A DNA stretch of 57,500 nucleotides. It comes from Prorocentrum cordatum. Lineage: Eukaryota; Sar; Dinophyceae; Prorocentrales; Prorocentraceae. Position 1 is the first letter of the stretch. Each line of letters opens with the position of its first letter. The notes below the pieces were generated by a model. The model saw nothing but the letters and a program-made list of their open reading frames with translations, ran no database searches and was not told the origin of the DNA. Below are positions 42,906 through 55,084 of the stretch, piece by piece. Location of the stretch: positions 621,770 to 679,269 of the forward strand of contig CAUYUJ010015715.1 of assembly GCA_963575745.1 (NCBI GenBank), in the 5' to 3' direction. A program made the position numbers and the translations under genes.

Positions 42906-43486
42906 AGTAGGTGGTGGTAGTAGCAGCGGTCGCGCTGCATGGCGGGCTTCGGCGTTGGGGAATAGCGAGCCGCGGCAGCTGTCACTCGCCCCGTGGGTTC
43001 GACGTCCCACGCGGGTAACAAATGGGTCCGCCTGGCATGCGTGGACGGCCCACTGCCCCCAGCTTCGGGCATTGCGGAGTATACTCTGCTCGCGGAGGGC
43101 GAGCGCGAGAACCTCGAGGCCGCCCTGGAGGCACGCGGAGGCCCGATCCTCCCGCTCTAGGAATCCGTGGCGGATCAGGCCCCGCAGGTGGGTGCGGCGG
43201 AGGGGGCCCAGGGAAGCCCTGGGGCCCTCTCCCGCACCCCCCCTAGCGGCGGCTCCACACGCGCACGGCCCGAGGCAGCCCGATGATCCGCCGCAAGTCG
43301 CCGAAGCCGACCCGCCGCCCCCCGCGGCTATCCTACCCCCCCCCCCCCGGAAGCACCCCCAAGCGGGCCTGATGACTACGTCGAAGAGAACTTGAGCGCT
43401 ATCACGAGATCGGGTTCGCGAGCCTGGAACGGCGGGGCACTGCGAGCCGGGGGCGCATCCTGCTCCCGGGAGCCCCCGCGACGGCC

Positions 43487-46466
43487 GTGATCCCTGACAG
43501 CATGGTCGCTGCAGTTAGCCACGTCAAGGTGAGGGCGCGCTTAGCCCTGGAGCAAGCTCACGCAAGCTGGGGCGGCATGCCGCCAGCCACACCAGAGCGC
43601 CTCCGGAAGGTGTTCGTGGCGCTGGACGGCCTCCTCTTCAGTGAAAGCTCGGCGCCTACGCCGACCGCGCGCCGTGGGCGGCCCCAAGAACACCTGCGAT
43701 GGATCCTTGCAGGCCAATGGGGTGCTGCCTGGTTCCCCATGGGGGGCAAGACGCGCCGAGGCCCTGCTGCGGGCCGCGGTCGAGAGGACAAGCTCGAAGC
43801 CCGAGCGCATCGAGTCACAGAGCTCGCGCGCGCGGGGGAATGCCCCGAGCCGCAGCGGCAATCTGGCCGCGGGGCGACATGGCAGACGCGGCGGCGGTGG
43901 TCCGCAAGTTTCGCACCGCGCAAAGGCCTGGTCCGCCCCAGCCTGCCGCCAGGGGCCCCCCACCAGGTGCCGGGGCAGCCCCTTGCGGACCTGGCGATTG
44001 GGGCCCCCCAGGGCAGGCGGACGCGGCCGCGGCAGGCAGACGAGGTCCGCCTCGCGCCTGGGGAGCGGCCAGGTGCGGCCGAGCTCCGCCGCCGCGTTGC
44101 AACGCACCTGGGGAGTCAATTCGGGTGCTACCCCAGGCGGCGCGGTGCAGGGCCAGGCGGCGGACGCTACGAGCACTGGCCCCCCCTCAAGACGGATGAG
44201 GAGGGAACCGCCGTGGTAGCCGACGCGCTTGCTCGGCTCGCCACTGGCGGCCTCCCCCACCGGGCTCTCGCGGCTCCGGTCGCCGCCCGCCTGGCAGGCA
44301 TCCCGAAGGCAACTCCTGAAGGCGCGCGCGCCCTGGGCTGTGGAAATGCCACCAGGCAGACGGTTGGGCGCAGTGCGGCCAAGATCTTCCATGCGGACAT
44401 GCGCGCAGCGGTGTGGGACCAACAGTTCGGCCTCGCCGCGGACGGATGCGGAGCGCTGCATCGCCGCCCGTGCACGATGGCCAACGCCCAACTTGGCCGC
44501 TGCGTCGCGGCGGTGGACCTGAGGGATGCCTTCAGGAACGTCCCCGAGGAACTGGTCAAGGAGTCGATCCGCACCAAAGTCCCTGGCCTGCGCCCCTCGG
44601 CGGAGACTCGGCTGCAAGACTGCGCCAAACACGTGGCGGGAGGCGGGGCGCAACCAGCCCAATTGGTTGCCCAACTCCGTGGTCTTGACCAGGGATGCCC
44701 CATGAGCCCCGGCTTCTACGCGGTTGGCACCGCGGACGACCTGAGCCTAGGTGGAGATTCGGTACGGACCGTCGAACCGCAGGGAGACTGCCTGGCGCAT
44801 TTGGACGACACGTATTTCGCTGGCTCGGCGGAAGCGGTATTCCACGGCCTGGAGGCCTGGAAGGCGCGCATCGAGACCCACGGCATGAAACTGAAGATGT
44901 CCAAGACGCAGATCTGGTCCTGGGATCCCCAAGCTGTGCAAGCGGCCCATTGCGCCCACTATGGTCAGTGCCGCGTAGACAAGCCCAAGGCGGCAAGCTC
45001 GACGCTGGCCTATGCTGACCACGACGTGGACGCGGACTGGCGGGATGTCCTCCTCACGGACTTCGCGACGCCAGAGGGCCGCGTTGAGGAGGCGCGCGGC
45101 CGTCGGTGCCAGGGCAGCCCCGGGCACCGACGCGTCGCTGCCGTGCGGCTAGGCGTTCCTGGCCAAGCACGACCGATACTTTCGCGAACTGCTCATGCTC
45201 CACAAGCATGGCCTGTCTGCCTTCGACACTTCCCAGCTAGGACGGATCTGGTCACGCGGGGCCTGCGTCCACATGCAGCGCGCACTTCCGCTCACAGAGG
45301 CCTGGGCCAATCGGGTGGATGACGGCGCGGTCGCCTTCTTCTGCAGGCTGCTAGGCGTGACTGAGGCCCCGCGGGCCCAGGTCTTCATGAAGGTCAGTCA
45401 GCGGAGCGGTTTCGGAAGCGCGGCGGCACGCGGGCTGGCGGCCCCCCTCGCATCCCGGGAATCAGGCATCCGCGCAGCTGCAGCAGAGCTGCGGGAAACG
45501 ACGGCGGTAGGCCTCTGGCGCCGCTGGCCAGGCTCGTGGCGAGCTCTCTCGGCGGCCGAGGCCACGGACAGGAGGGCGCGCGCCCCGGGCGGACCAGTGG
45601 CAGGAGCTCCTGGAGGGCCGGGCCGACACGGACCAAAAGACGCACACGGGAAGGGCGCGCGACCAAATCGCCAAAAACTACCGGGCCACCCTGCCCTCCG
45701 CTGCGGCGGCGGCGGTGCAAGGTGCCACTGGCCCCTCTGCGGGCGCATGGTTGGGACATTTCGAAGGGGTCTCGCCCCTTGCCGACCGCGCGTTCTGCGT
45801 CGCGGCCAAGCGGCGCACGCGCCTGCCCCTGCCGCCGGCGACGGGCGCGTGTCAGAATGGGCCGGCAGCGCCCACCCGCGCGCTGGCACAGGCGGGCCCC
45901 GTCTGCGGGCGCAACGTGGATGTCCACTGCGCGCGCGCGCACTGAACTGCCCCAGACGCGGCGGCCCGATGCGGCGCCGCAATGCCGCGCGCGACGCCGC
46001 GGCGCTCTGGCTGCGCGAGATGGGCCACCGGGCGCAGGTGGAGCAGGTTGGCCAAGAATGGCGCACGAAGGCGGACGGTGCTGCGACACTGGACGTCGTG
46101 TACCACCGCGGCCTGCCCGGGCGCGTATGCCGCCACATCTGCCCAGTGGACTCCGTGGCGGCCGCGCAGCTCGGCGGGCCCCATGAGGCGGTCCTGCAGC
46201 GCCAAAAAAAACTGAAGCATCGCAGATACCCATTCCAGGGGCACGTGCCTTGTGTCCTGGACATAAATGGCAAATGGGGCGCCGAGGCCGAGACCTGGCT
46301 GAGGCGCGTGATCGGTGAGCTTCCTGAGGGGGGGCGCCAAGCCGCCAGGCGTTCTCTCCGCTCCTCGGTCGCCCGGGCCCTGCAGGGCCAGGCGGCCGAG
46401 CAAACTGCTCTCGCCACAGAGGGTGTCATGCCGAGCACCGGGGCAGCCCCGCGTGCTCGGCATTGA
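43487..46466 (+). pseudogene. Broken non-LTR reverse transcriptase with restriction-like endonuclease tail
   Basis: A long plus-strand frame from 43487 carries reverse transcriptase motifs: VDLRDAF (motif A, residues 343-349), DQGCPMSPGF (motif B, 401-410), HLDDTYFAGS (motif C, 438-447, with the catalytic Asp pair) and KMSKTQIWS (motif D, 470-478). The frame is lost near 45060-45140. It resumes at 45195-45480, moves to another frame at 45715-45945 with LADRAFCVAAKRRTRLPLP and cysteine/histidine residues in place of the usual zinc-binding motif, and returns to the 45195 frame for the C-terminus. There TLDVV (Asp at 46092), CPVDS (Asp at 46149) and a Lys/Arg-rich KKLKHRRYPF resemble the restriction-like endonuclease region of dinoflagellate non-LTR elements. 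Residue positions are counted from 43487, which is not claimed as the start. The frame changes make it inactive. It is unrelated in layout to the EEP-type element at 14-21 kb. Confidence 0.7.
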
Positions 46467-47056
46467 CGCACGTCCGCATCCATCCCCGCTCCCCTCTCTC
46501 TGCGTCATCCACCGCCCTGGGCCATGGCTGTGCTGCCATGCTTGCTTTCGCCGATGTCTCCTCATTCCTTGCATCCTGACCGTCCTGAGTCTGGCTCGCA
46601 CGTGGCGGAACAAATAGCCAGCGTGCCCCAGGTCGTTCAGAGGTGCGATGCTGCCCACTGTAGGTTTGACCCATCGGAGACACAGCGGGCCAGAGGCTTG
46701 CTCAGCCAGTGTCAAGAGGCGGAAAATGGCGGCGGCGAGAGCCGGGGTAGCCCCGAGGGCCCTGGGGCCTGCCACGCCTCGCCATCGAAGGCGACGCCTG
46801 CCCGCAACGCGGTTGTCTCCCCCCTCTCTCTCTATTGCCTTCCGCGTTCGCTCTGAACGGGGGTGGGCCCAATCATTTTGTCTCCTCTGGCTTGCCCTTT
46901 TCCAGGACGGGCCGATTTAACCTCTGTGGCTGCGCCCCCTTCTTAAGTTTCCTGTGGGGGGTCGGCCTTCCTCTGTCAGCTTGGTGCATAATCTTTCTAG
47001 CCCCCCCCCCCCCCATCTCATCCGCACCTGTTTGGATCGCGCGGCTCTGCGACACC
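46467..47056. other. Spacer between the reverse transcriptase and the next ORF
   Basis: Moderately GC-rich with pyrimidine runs (cccctctctct near 46820 and tttctagcccccccc near 46993). A ggggtagcccc palindrome lies at 46744. It may be the 5' untranslated part of the ORF at 47057. Confidence 0.4.
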
Positions 47057-49934
47057 ATGGCACCGAATCTCTCGAAGCCCGCGGCGATGCCCCGGCCAGC
47101 GACGACCCGCCCCGCCTCCGCAAGCCACAACCCCGCGCCGCTGCGCGAGAGTCTCAACGCCAAGGCCAAGGCTAAAGCGGAGGCCAAGGCTAAAGCTCAA
47201 GCCGAATCTCCAGGGAAGCAGATGGAGCTGCAGTCGAAGACCGAGGCGGCGGCGGCCGCGATGGAGGGGGTCACCGAAGGGGCGAGCGCGGGCATTGACC
47301 AGTCCAGCAAGGGCGCGCCGCCATCTTTGGAAGGGGTCGCAATGGAAGTGGGGCGCCCGATCTCGGTGGCCGAAGTATCGGGGCAGCCCCGTGCGCCTCG
47401 CCCTGACCAGAAGGTAGACCTCTCTGAGAGCGACATCTCTGAGGAGGAGGTCGCACGCGTTCCCGAGGGCTCAGCCCCCGCGCCCAGTGCCTCGGAGGAG
47501 CCCGATGCCGAGGGGCAGGGAGGTACGGGGGCAGCCCCCAGCGCCTCTCCGCCCAGCGGCGCGAGGGCCTCCACGCCTGCAAAGCACGCTGTGGCAGCCA
47601 CCCAGGCCGCGTTGAGTGGCGTGCTGTATGCGGGCCTCCCCGAGGACCAGGAGAGCGGGTTGGGCAAGCTGACGTTGGCGCTCCAAGCCATGCAGCTGCG
47701 GGAGCAGGTGGGCAGAGGGTCCGCAGCGGGAGCCCGTGGCGACCCAGGTGAAGCTTCCAGCGCCATGGACGGCAGCGAGAGATGCAGCAATGCGCCGAGC
47801 GCGGCCACGACGGATGGGACAGGGCGGGGCTCCAAACGGAACCGCCGCCGGAAGCAACAAAACGGCGCGCATGGCCAAATAAAGCCGAGGGCAGAGGTAG
47901 ACGCCGACACCCTCATGGGCGCGGAGGAGTTGGCGCAAGAGGACTACGAGTCTTTGGGCTGGGAGTTCTGCATGGGAACCTGCTGGGCGCGGCCGCGACG
48001 GCTGGGCTTGCGCCGTCTCTGCTCGGCCCTGGGCGACTGGAAAGTCATGGAGATAGAATGGGTCGAGGACCTGTCGACGGCCGAGATGGCCCGCTACGAG
48101 CAAGCTTTGGACGCGAACCCCAGGCACCTGCTCCAGGTGCGTGGCCAGGCGCGAAGGCGTCGACGAGCTTGGGGCAGTCACGAAGGCGGCGAGGACTAAC
48201 AAAAATGCTGGCTCAATCCAGCGATCGCGTGACCGCGTGGCCAAGTTCCAGGAGTCCTTCAACGTGCTAAAGGACAGCTTGGATGTGCTGGTGGGTTACG
48301 CCCTCTCTGAGGACGGAGAGCTGGCCCTGCGGCGCGCCGCGGCGGGCGCGGGCACGGGCGTCGAGGGCGCCGCCCGCCGCGGAGGAGGTCGCAGAGGAGG
48401 TCGGGCGCCCGACGGCGGCGGCGGAAGCGCCGGGGCAGCCCCGCGCGGCTCCGCCACCTGCCGAGGACGACGCGGCCGACTGGGAGATGACAGCGACGCC
48501 GCGCTCCGAATCATCGGCGGGCCACGAGCCCGCGCCAGAGGAACGCGGCGTGAAGCTGGTGGAGGACGTTGCCGACGTCCACTCCCTTATCAGGATGGAC
48601 TACTCCAAGAAGACGCTCAAGCGCATGGCGAGGTGCTCCGGCCTAGTGCGGTGCGAGACCCTGCGGACGCACATGAAGGGGGCCCTCGGAGCCACTCTCG
48701 TGAGGAAGGGCGACACGATCCGAGCGGCGAGCTGCGCGAAGGGCTTGGGGGCCTGATTCGAGAAGCTGGGCGCAGCGGCAGAGGGGCGCCGCGCGGTGAG
48801 AGCGGAGATCGAAGCGGGGGGCGCTGGGTGCCCGGCCGAAGAGGGCGAGAAAGGTCTGCTGGAGGCGCGCGACCGCGCGGCCGCGCACCAGGGCGACCAG
48901 CGGGCCTTCCACGAGGAGGCGGGCGGCGTCGCAGCCGCGCAGGAAACCCACCGCAAGATGGCTGACTACTCCGGCCAGTTCTTCTCGGACGACCTGTTCA
49001 CGATTAACATGTACCACAAGTGCAACGTAAGCAAGACCTGGGATAACCCAGGAGGCTGCAGGGCCGTCATCCGCGCGGACTGCTGGACACAGCTCCTCTC
49101 CCTCGAAGAAGAGGCGGGGGGCCGACGCGGCCAGCGATGGCACTGCCATTGCGGGGCCAGATACCTGACGACCTACGCCGTGTGCATCAAGATGATCGAC
49201 AACGCTGCCCAGCCACCGAAGGCGCGGCACTGGCTGGCCAAATGCCCCGGGGAGGACATCGGGGACCTGAAGGCCCTCCTGCGGGCGCACAAGCTCAAGA
49301 AGAACATCGTCGAGGTGCTCAATCCCGCGGGCCTGCTGCAGTACCTGCCCAAGGTAGAACCTCCGGCAGTGGGCGCAGCGTTCAAGAAGCACTCGCCCGA
49401 GAAAAAGCAGCGGGGGCGGGTCGGGTGTTGATGCGCGACCTCACGTGGGATCAGATGCCCGAATTCAACTGGTGCGACATCTACTCGCAGATAACGCGGG
49501 GGCTCAATGACCCTGATTGGGCGGGCCACAGCAAGAAAACCAGGAACGGGAAGAAGCGCGAGAGGGTCGCCGAGGCTAGGATGGCGGCGCTGAACTACGA
49601 GCAGCGTCACAAACTGGCCGTCGGCAGCCTTGCCGGCAGAAGGGAGGGGGGGGGGGGGGGGGGCAGGGGCGGCCCCGAGCGCCCCCCCCCGTTGGCGGGC
49701 CGCAGACGGACCCTGGGATGGACGATGCAGGGGGAGATGGGCCCGCCGCCGCCACCCACGCCCGCGGTGCTGACCAACGTGGAGGCGCCGCTGCCGCCGC
49801 CGCCGCCGCCTGTGGGCCCACCGCCAGACATCGAGTCTGAGCTGCATGGCCCCGCGGTGGAGGGCAGTCACTGGGGCGGAGCGGTTCGTGCGCCCCCGTC
49901 CGAGGTCCTCCCAAGCAAGACCGAGTGGCTCTGA
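47057..49934 (+). pseudogene. Frameshifted ORF with cysteine-rich (zinc-binding-like) block
   Basis: The ATG at 47057 sits in a favourable context (gacaccatgg). The first frame (to 48199) has a basic N-terminus, an Ala/Lys repeat (AKAKAKAEAKAKAQA), acidic and Ser/Ala-rich stretches, a basic KRNRRRKQQ and a folded-looking end (ESLGWEFCMGTC, LGDWKVMEIEW). Coding then continues in other frames: 48145-48360, 48360-48756, 48757-49431 and 49431-49934. The fourth piece has KCNVSKTWDNPGGCRAVIR, then RWHCHCGARYLTTYAVCIK, cysteines spaced like a zinc-binding module. The last piece ends in a Pro-rich tail. Peptides EVGRPISVAEVSGQPRA and EVGRPTAAAEAPGQPRA show an internal repeat. I recall similar Cys-rich proteins as multicopy in dinoflagellates, perhaps as a retroelement ORF; the function is unknown. 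Sequencing errors could mimic some frameshifts. Confidence 0.5.
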
Positions 49935-50561
49935 AGCCCCAGGGCGTCAAGGCTCGAATGCGTGAGTGAGTGGCTGCACGCCTGCTTTCACACTGTGCGC
50001 CATCTCAGCGCCGCGCCAACTTTGATAATCGCCATGGCGCACCAACATGTGGCTGACTGAGGCTCTACCGTGGCCTCTCTTGTGTGCCTCTGTGCTGCTC
50101 TGCAGTGCCAGAGACGCCCCGAGGGCTCCGGGCTGTCCGCAGCGTAGCCGCGTAGCCCTCGGTACTTCAACTAGGTGACCAGCCATTTTGGCTTTCCCCA
50201 CCCCGTTCCTCGCTGCAGGCTCTTGCCTCGTGGGGCCCCCCGAGCTTCAGGGGTCGGGCAGCCCCGCGTGCTGCACGTCCTGTGTTGTTTTGGGTCAGGC
50301 TCGTAATGATGCACCCTGGCGGCCACGTCTGGGTCGGGCGGTGCTGGGGCAGCCCCGTGCGCCGCACGTCCTGCGGCTGTTTTGGGCCAGGCCCGTCTTG
50401 GCGCACCCTGGCCGCGACGCCGCAGCTTCGTCAATCCGCGGTGCGCGCCCCGCCTTGCCTTGCACACCACTTGGCGCATGTCTCATTGTAGGGCGATGAG
50501 GCAGCCGCAGGACGCTCGCCCCGACGTGGTCGAGCCGCGGCGATGTGGCGCACATGACCGC
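49935..50561. other. 3' flank of the ORF, with repeated gcagccccg hairpins
   Basis: No gene. Two related blocks around gggcagccccgcgtgctgca (50256) and ggggcagccccgtgcgccgc (50346), each followed by cgtcctg(t/c)g, suggest a roughly 90-bp duplicated unit. Confidence 0.55.
50181..50193 (+). promoter_or_regulatory. Spliced-leader-like 13-mer
   Basis: agccattttggct matches the centre of the dinoflagellate spliced leader as I remember it (ccgtagccattttggctcaag); the bases before and after do not match. A relict leader of this kind can mark a reinserted cDNA. The 13-mer is also a natural short palindrome, so chance cannot be excluded. Confidence 0.35.
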
Positions 50562-51140
<579 letters not shown>

Positions 51141-51164
51141 GGGTTGACCCCCGTCTGTTTGCCC

Positions 51165-51637
51165 AAGGGCGCGCCTGGCGCCGCTGGCGCGCCTGGCGCG
51201 CCTGGCGCACCTGGCGCACCTGGCGCACGTGGCACACCTGGCGCACCTGGCGCACCTGGCGCACCTGGCGCACCTGGCGCACCTGGCGCGCCTGGCCCAC
51301 CTGGCGCGCCTGGCGCGCCTGCCGCACCTGGCGCACCCGGCGCACCTGGCACACCTGGCGCACCTGGCGCACCTGGTGCACCTGGCGCGCCTGGCGCACC
51401 TGGCGCACCTGGCGCTCCTGGCGCGCCTGGCGCACCTGGCGCGCTGGGCGCAAATGGCGCACACCTGGCGCACCTGGCGCACCTGGCGCACTTGGCACAC
51501 CTGGCGCACCCTGCGCACCTGGCGCCGCTGGCGCCGCTGGCGCGCCTGGCGCGCCTGGCGCGCCTGGCACACCTGGCGCACCTGGCGCACCTGGCGCACC
51601 TGGCTCACCTGGCGCACCTGGCGCACCTGGCATGGCG
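51165..51637 (+). repeat. 9-bp minisatellite (GGCGCACCT)n
   Basis: About 52 units of ggcgcacct with variants (ggcgcgcct, ggcacacct). Because the unit is nine bases, plus-strand frames read as collagen-like Gly-Ala-Pro, which is a repeat artefact. Confidence 0.97.
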
Positions 51638-51639
51638 CA

Positions 51640-52327
51640 CCGGACGAAACATATACGACACATATACGAAACATATACGAAACATGTACGAACCATACAC
51701 GGAACGTATACGAAACAGATACGAAACATATACGGGGAACATATCGAAACATATACGAATCATAACAAGGATCATATACGAAATATAAACGAAATATATG
51801 CAAACCATATACGAAATGTATACGAAACGCTTGCAAACCGTATTCGGAACATATACGAAACGTATACGAAACGCATACAAAACGCATGCGAAACGCATAC
51901 GAAACATATACGAAACATACACGACACATATACGAAACAGATACGAAACATGTGGGAAACATTTACGAAACATCTACGACACATACACGAACTATATACA
52001 GCACATGCACTAAACATGCACGGAACAAATACGAAACATGTACGACACAAACGCAAAACATATACGACACATATACAAAACATAGACGACACATATACGA
52101 AACATACACGGGACATATACGGAACATATATGAAACATATACGAAACGTAAACGAAACATGTACCGAACGTATACGAAACGCATATACGAAACATACACG
52201 ATACGAAACATAAACGAAATAGTTACGAAACATGTACGACACATATACGATGGAGGTGCGAAAATGATACGGAACACATACGAAACAATATACGGAACAT
52301 ATACGGAACACATGCGAAACACATACG

Positions 52328-52387
<60 letters not shown>

Positions 52388-52439
52388 GAAACGTACACGC
52401 AAACGTAAACCGTATTCAAACGTATACGACACGCATACG

Positions 52440-52517
<78 letters not shown>

Positions 52518-53010
52518 ATACAAAACGTATACGAAACAAACACGCAACACACACGAAACCATACTAAATTATACGAAACACTTACGGCCATATACCACGC
52601 ATATACGAAACATGTACGGAACATTTACGCAACACATACGAAGCGTATACAGAACATATACGACAGCAATAAAACACATATGCGAAACATATACGAAACA
52701 TGCACGGAACATATACGGAACATGCACGAAACACATACGAAACATATACGACACACATACGACACAGATACGAAACATCTATAAAACCGTTACGAAACAT
52801 ATACGAAACAAATGCGACACGTGCACGAAACCTATGCGAAACATATACGCATCATACACGCCACGTATACGAAACATAGACCGAACACATACGAAACGTA
52901 CCCGAATCATATGCGAAACGTAAACGAAACATATACGAAACGTATACCAGACGTCTACGAAACATATGCAAACCAGATACGAACCATATACGAAACATAC
53001 CCAGACCTCC
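51640..53010 (+). repeat. Degenerate (ATACGAAACAT)n satellite with (TA)n and poly(A)
   Basis: An 11-12-bp atacgaaacat unit repeats for about 1.4 kb. It is interrupted by a (TA)n tract at 52335-52386 and a 77-nt uninterrupted A run at 52440-52516. Open frames here are artefacts. Confidence 0.95.
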
Positions 53011-53261
53011 CGCGGGCGTGATTTTTTCATGGCCGCTCTGATGTTATGATTTTAAAAGATTGCTGTGATTCCTGGAGATTACTACATGCCAAAGATGAGT
53101 GTACCATCTCCAACCGACATGACACCATTCCAACCAATATTGAATACACGAATGTAATGTGTGCTAGCATTCCAACCAATTGAACACACGAATGTAATGA
53201 GTGATATAAAACGACGACACCAATATCATACAAATGCTGATCCCTGTAAAAGATGATCCCT

Positions 53262-53465
53262 GGGTCGCGGGCGGGTCGCGGGGTGGGTCGCGGGTGGGTC
53301 GCGGGTGGGTCGCGGGTGTCGCGGGTGGGTCGCTGGTGGGTCGCGGGGCGGCTCGCGGGTGGGTCGCGGGTGGGTCGCGTGGTGGGTCGCGGGTGGGTCG
53401 CGGGGCGGGTCGCGAGTGGGACGACGACAACAACAAACAACAAACAACAACCAACAACAACAAGA
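53262..53465 (+). repeat. (GGGTCGCGGGT)n minisatellite and (CAA)n
   Basis: About 13 units of gggtcgcgggt to 53415, then CAA-rich sequence to 53465. Just before, at 53105-53200, aca..attccaaccaat...gaatgtaat is duplicated about 55 bp apart. Confidence 0.9.
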
Positions 53466-53949
53466 ATCCGCATCGCGGAATTCCACTTCAGCCACGCACC
53501 CAGGGACAGTGAATGACCGTTCGGTGTAGCCCCCTCACTCTGATATAGCCACACGCGTGTAGATCGTAAACAGTACACGGCCATAGCTGTGGGCACGTTA
53601 AATTGTACAATGCCACAGGTGCGCATGCGAAAAACTACTATTACCAAGGGTGCGCGGACCAAGCGCTATGATGCGACATGTGAGTATACACTATACATGT
53701 TGCGCGTTGGACAACACTAAACCAATAACCGCCATGTCAAACACTAACATATAATACCGTAGTGTGTAGATACAACATGTGATAAAAACTGGCTATACAC
53801 CAGATGCAAGCCGCACTGTGTATGTACACGTGTGGTCAACTGCCACCATCTAGTTACAATGACACATGAGAACCAAGTGCACGCTACTCTTATTTAATGT
53901 ATGGGGCCGTGTTAATGACACGTTAGCTTAATCAACTTACGATATTCAA
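53466..53949. other. AT-richer stretch, no gene seen
   Basis: Composition drops to near even base content compared with the rest of the window. No repeat or domain recognised. Confidence 0.4.
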
Positions 53950-54210
53950 ATGTTATGTTCTAACAAACCTACAAGTGTGTACCCTATTTACTCGCATTTC
54001 GCTAAAGCTACTAACCCACCCGAGATTGCTTTACAAAACGCTAGATCCCTCAAAGCTTTTGAATTTAATGACGTGTCACAGCCTACTGGTAGCAATTTGC
54101 ATGTGTTTCGAACGGTGTATACAATGGAATACAACTGTTTGGCGAACTGGCTAAATACAAAAAGAAGAAGCCACCTCCGAAATCCTCCTCGACCGTGGTT
54201 GATTATCTAG
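53950..54210 (+). CDS. Short unidentified ORF
   Basis: An 86-codon frame in AT-richer DNA with even codon use (ATG at 53950). No domain, signal or family is recognised. It has no visible partner genes and may be chance. Confidence 0.2.
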   Translation: MLCSNKPTSVYPIYSHFAKATNPPEIALQNARSLKAFEFNDVSQPTGSNLHVFRTVYTMEYNCLANWLNTKRRSHLRNPPRPWLII

Positions 54211-54389
54211 GACTGGAAACCTCGGTTCATTATATTCAGATGATACCCTATGGACGATTGTCCTGTGAATGGATCGGGATCAGCCCCCCCCGGCCGAATC
54301 ATCAACCTAAGTGTAATATTCCAACATTATGGGCCAGGGTTTGTTTCAGTCCGGAACGTACTCTCAAACGGCGCCCCCCAAACTCAATG

Positions 54390-54810
54390 ATTATCATTCC
54401 AAAAGCATTGACCCGGGGTCACTATTCCGGGAACATTACTGCTCCGGGCTTATTATCTCTTGGAGGTAATGAACCGGGGTCCATATTCCGACATGAAAAA
54501 CCTCAAGGTGTTGGGGGTAAATAGTAATTGCTATCATTCCGGAATTACGAAAACCGGGTTCATTATTGCAGGGACATTGTAAACCCCAATCAATATTCCC
54601 GGAACAGTATGAACCCAGGTTACTATGTTTTTGGGGTCGATATCCCTAGGACATTATAAACCAAGGTTTATAATGCTCCGGGGGGAACATGATGAACCCC
54701 AGTCGATATCCCCAGAACACTGAAACCCATGATCATAATGTTCCGGAGGAGACAGTATGAACCCGGGTCAACCATCCTGGAAAATTATGAACCCCGGTCA
54801 ATATTTATTT
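54390..54810 (+). repeat. ~37-40-bp degenerate minisatellite
   Basis: Units around tatgaaccccggtcaatatt followed by ccggaaca repeat about ten times with heavy divergence. Confidence 0.8.
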
Positions 54811-55084
54811 GGGATCCATCCTGTAAAAGAAATTAAAGGGCCTGTTCAAATAACTGGGGTCCCGGAGGGTCCAGGGGGGGGGGGGGCGCCAGCGGAGGTC
54901 CCTGGGGAGATCTCGCCTTCAGGGTCGACGGTACTGGCCGTAAGGCCTTCGCAATAAGGAAGAAGTATGATGCTTCGCTGCCTGAGAAGTCAAGACAGGT
55001 CTTCACGGTGATACGCTCTCGATGTCGCACAGCGGACAATTCCAATAATCGCCCCGTAATCCTAAACTGAGGGGGCATACATGC

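Noticed and set aside
51144-51788. Collagen-like Gly-Ala-Pro protein
   Set aside because: It is the translation of a 9-bp minisatellite; every frame is open and it begins and ends inside unrelated repeats.
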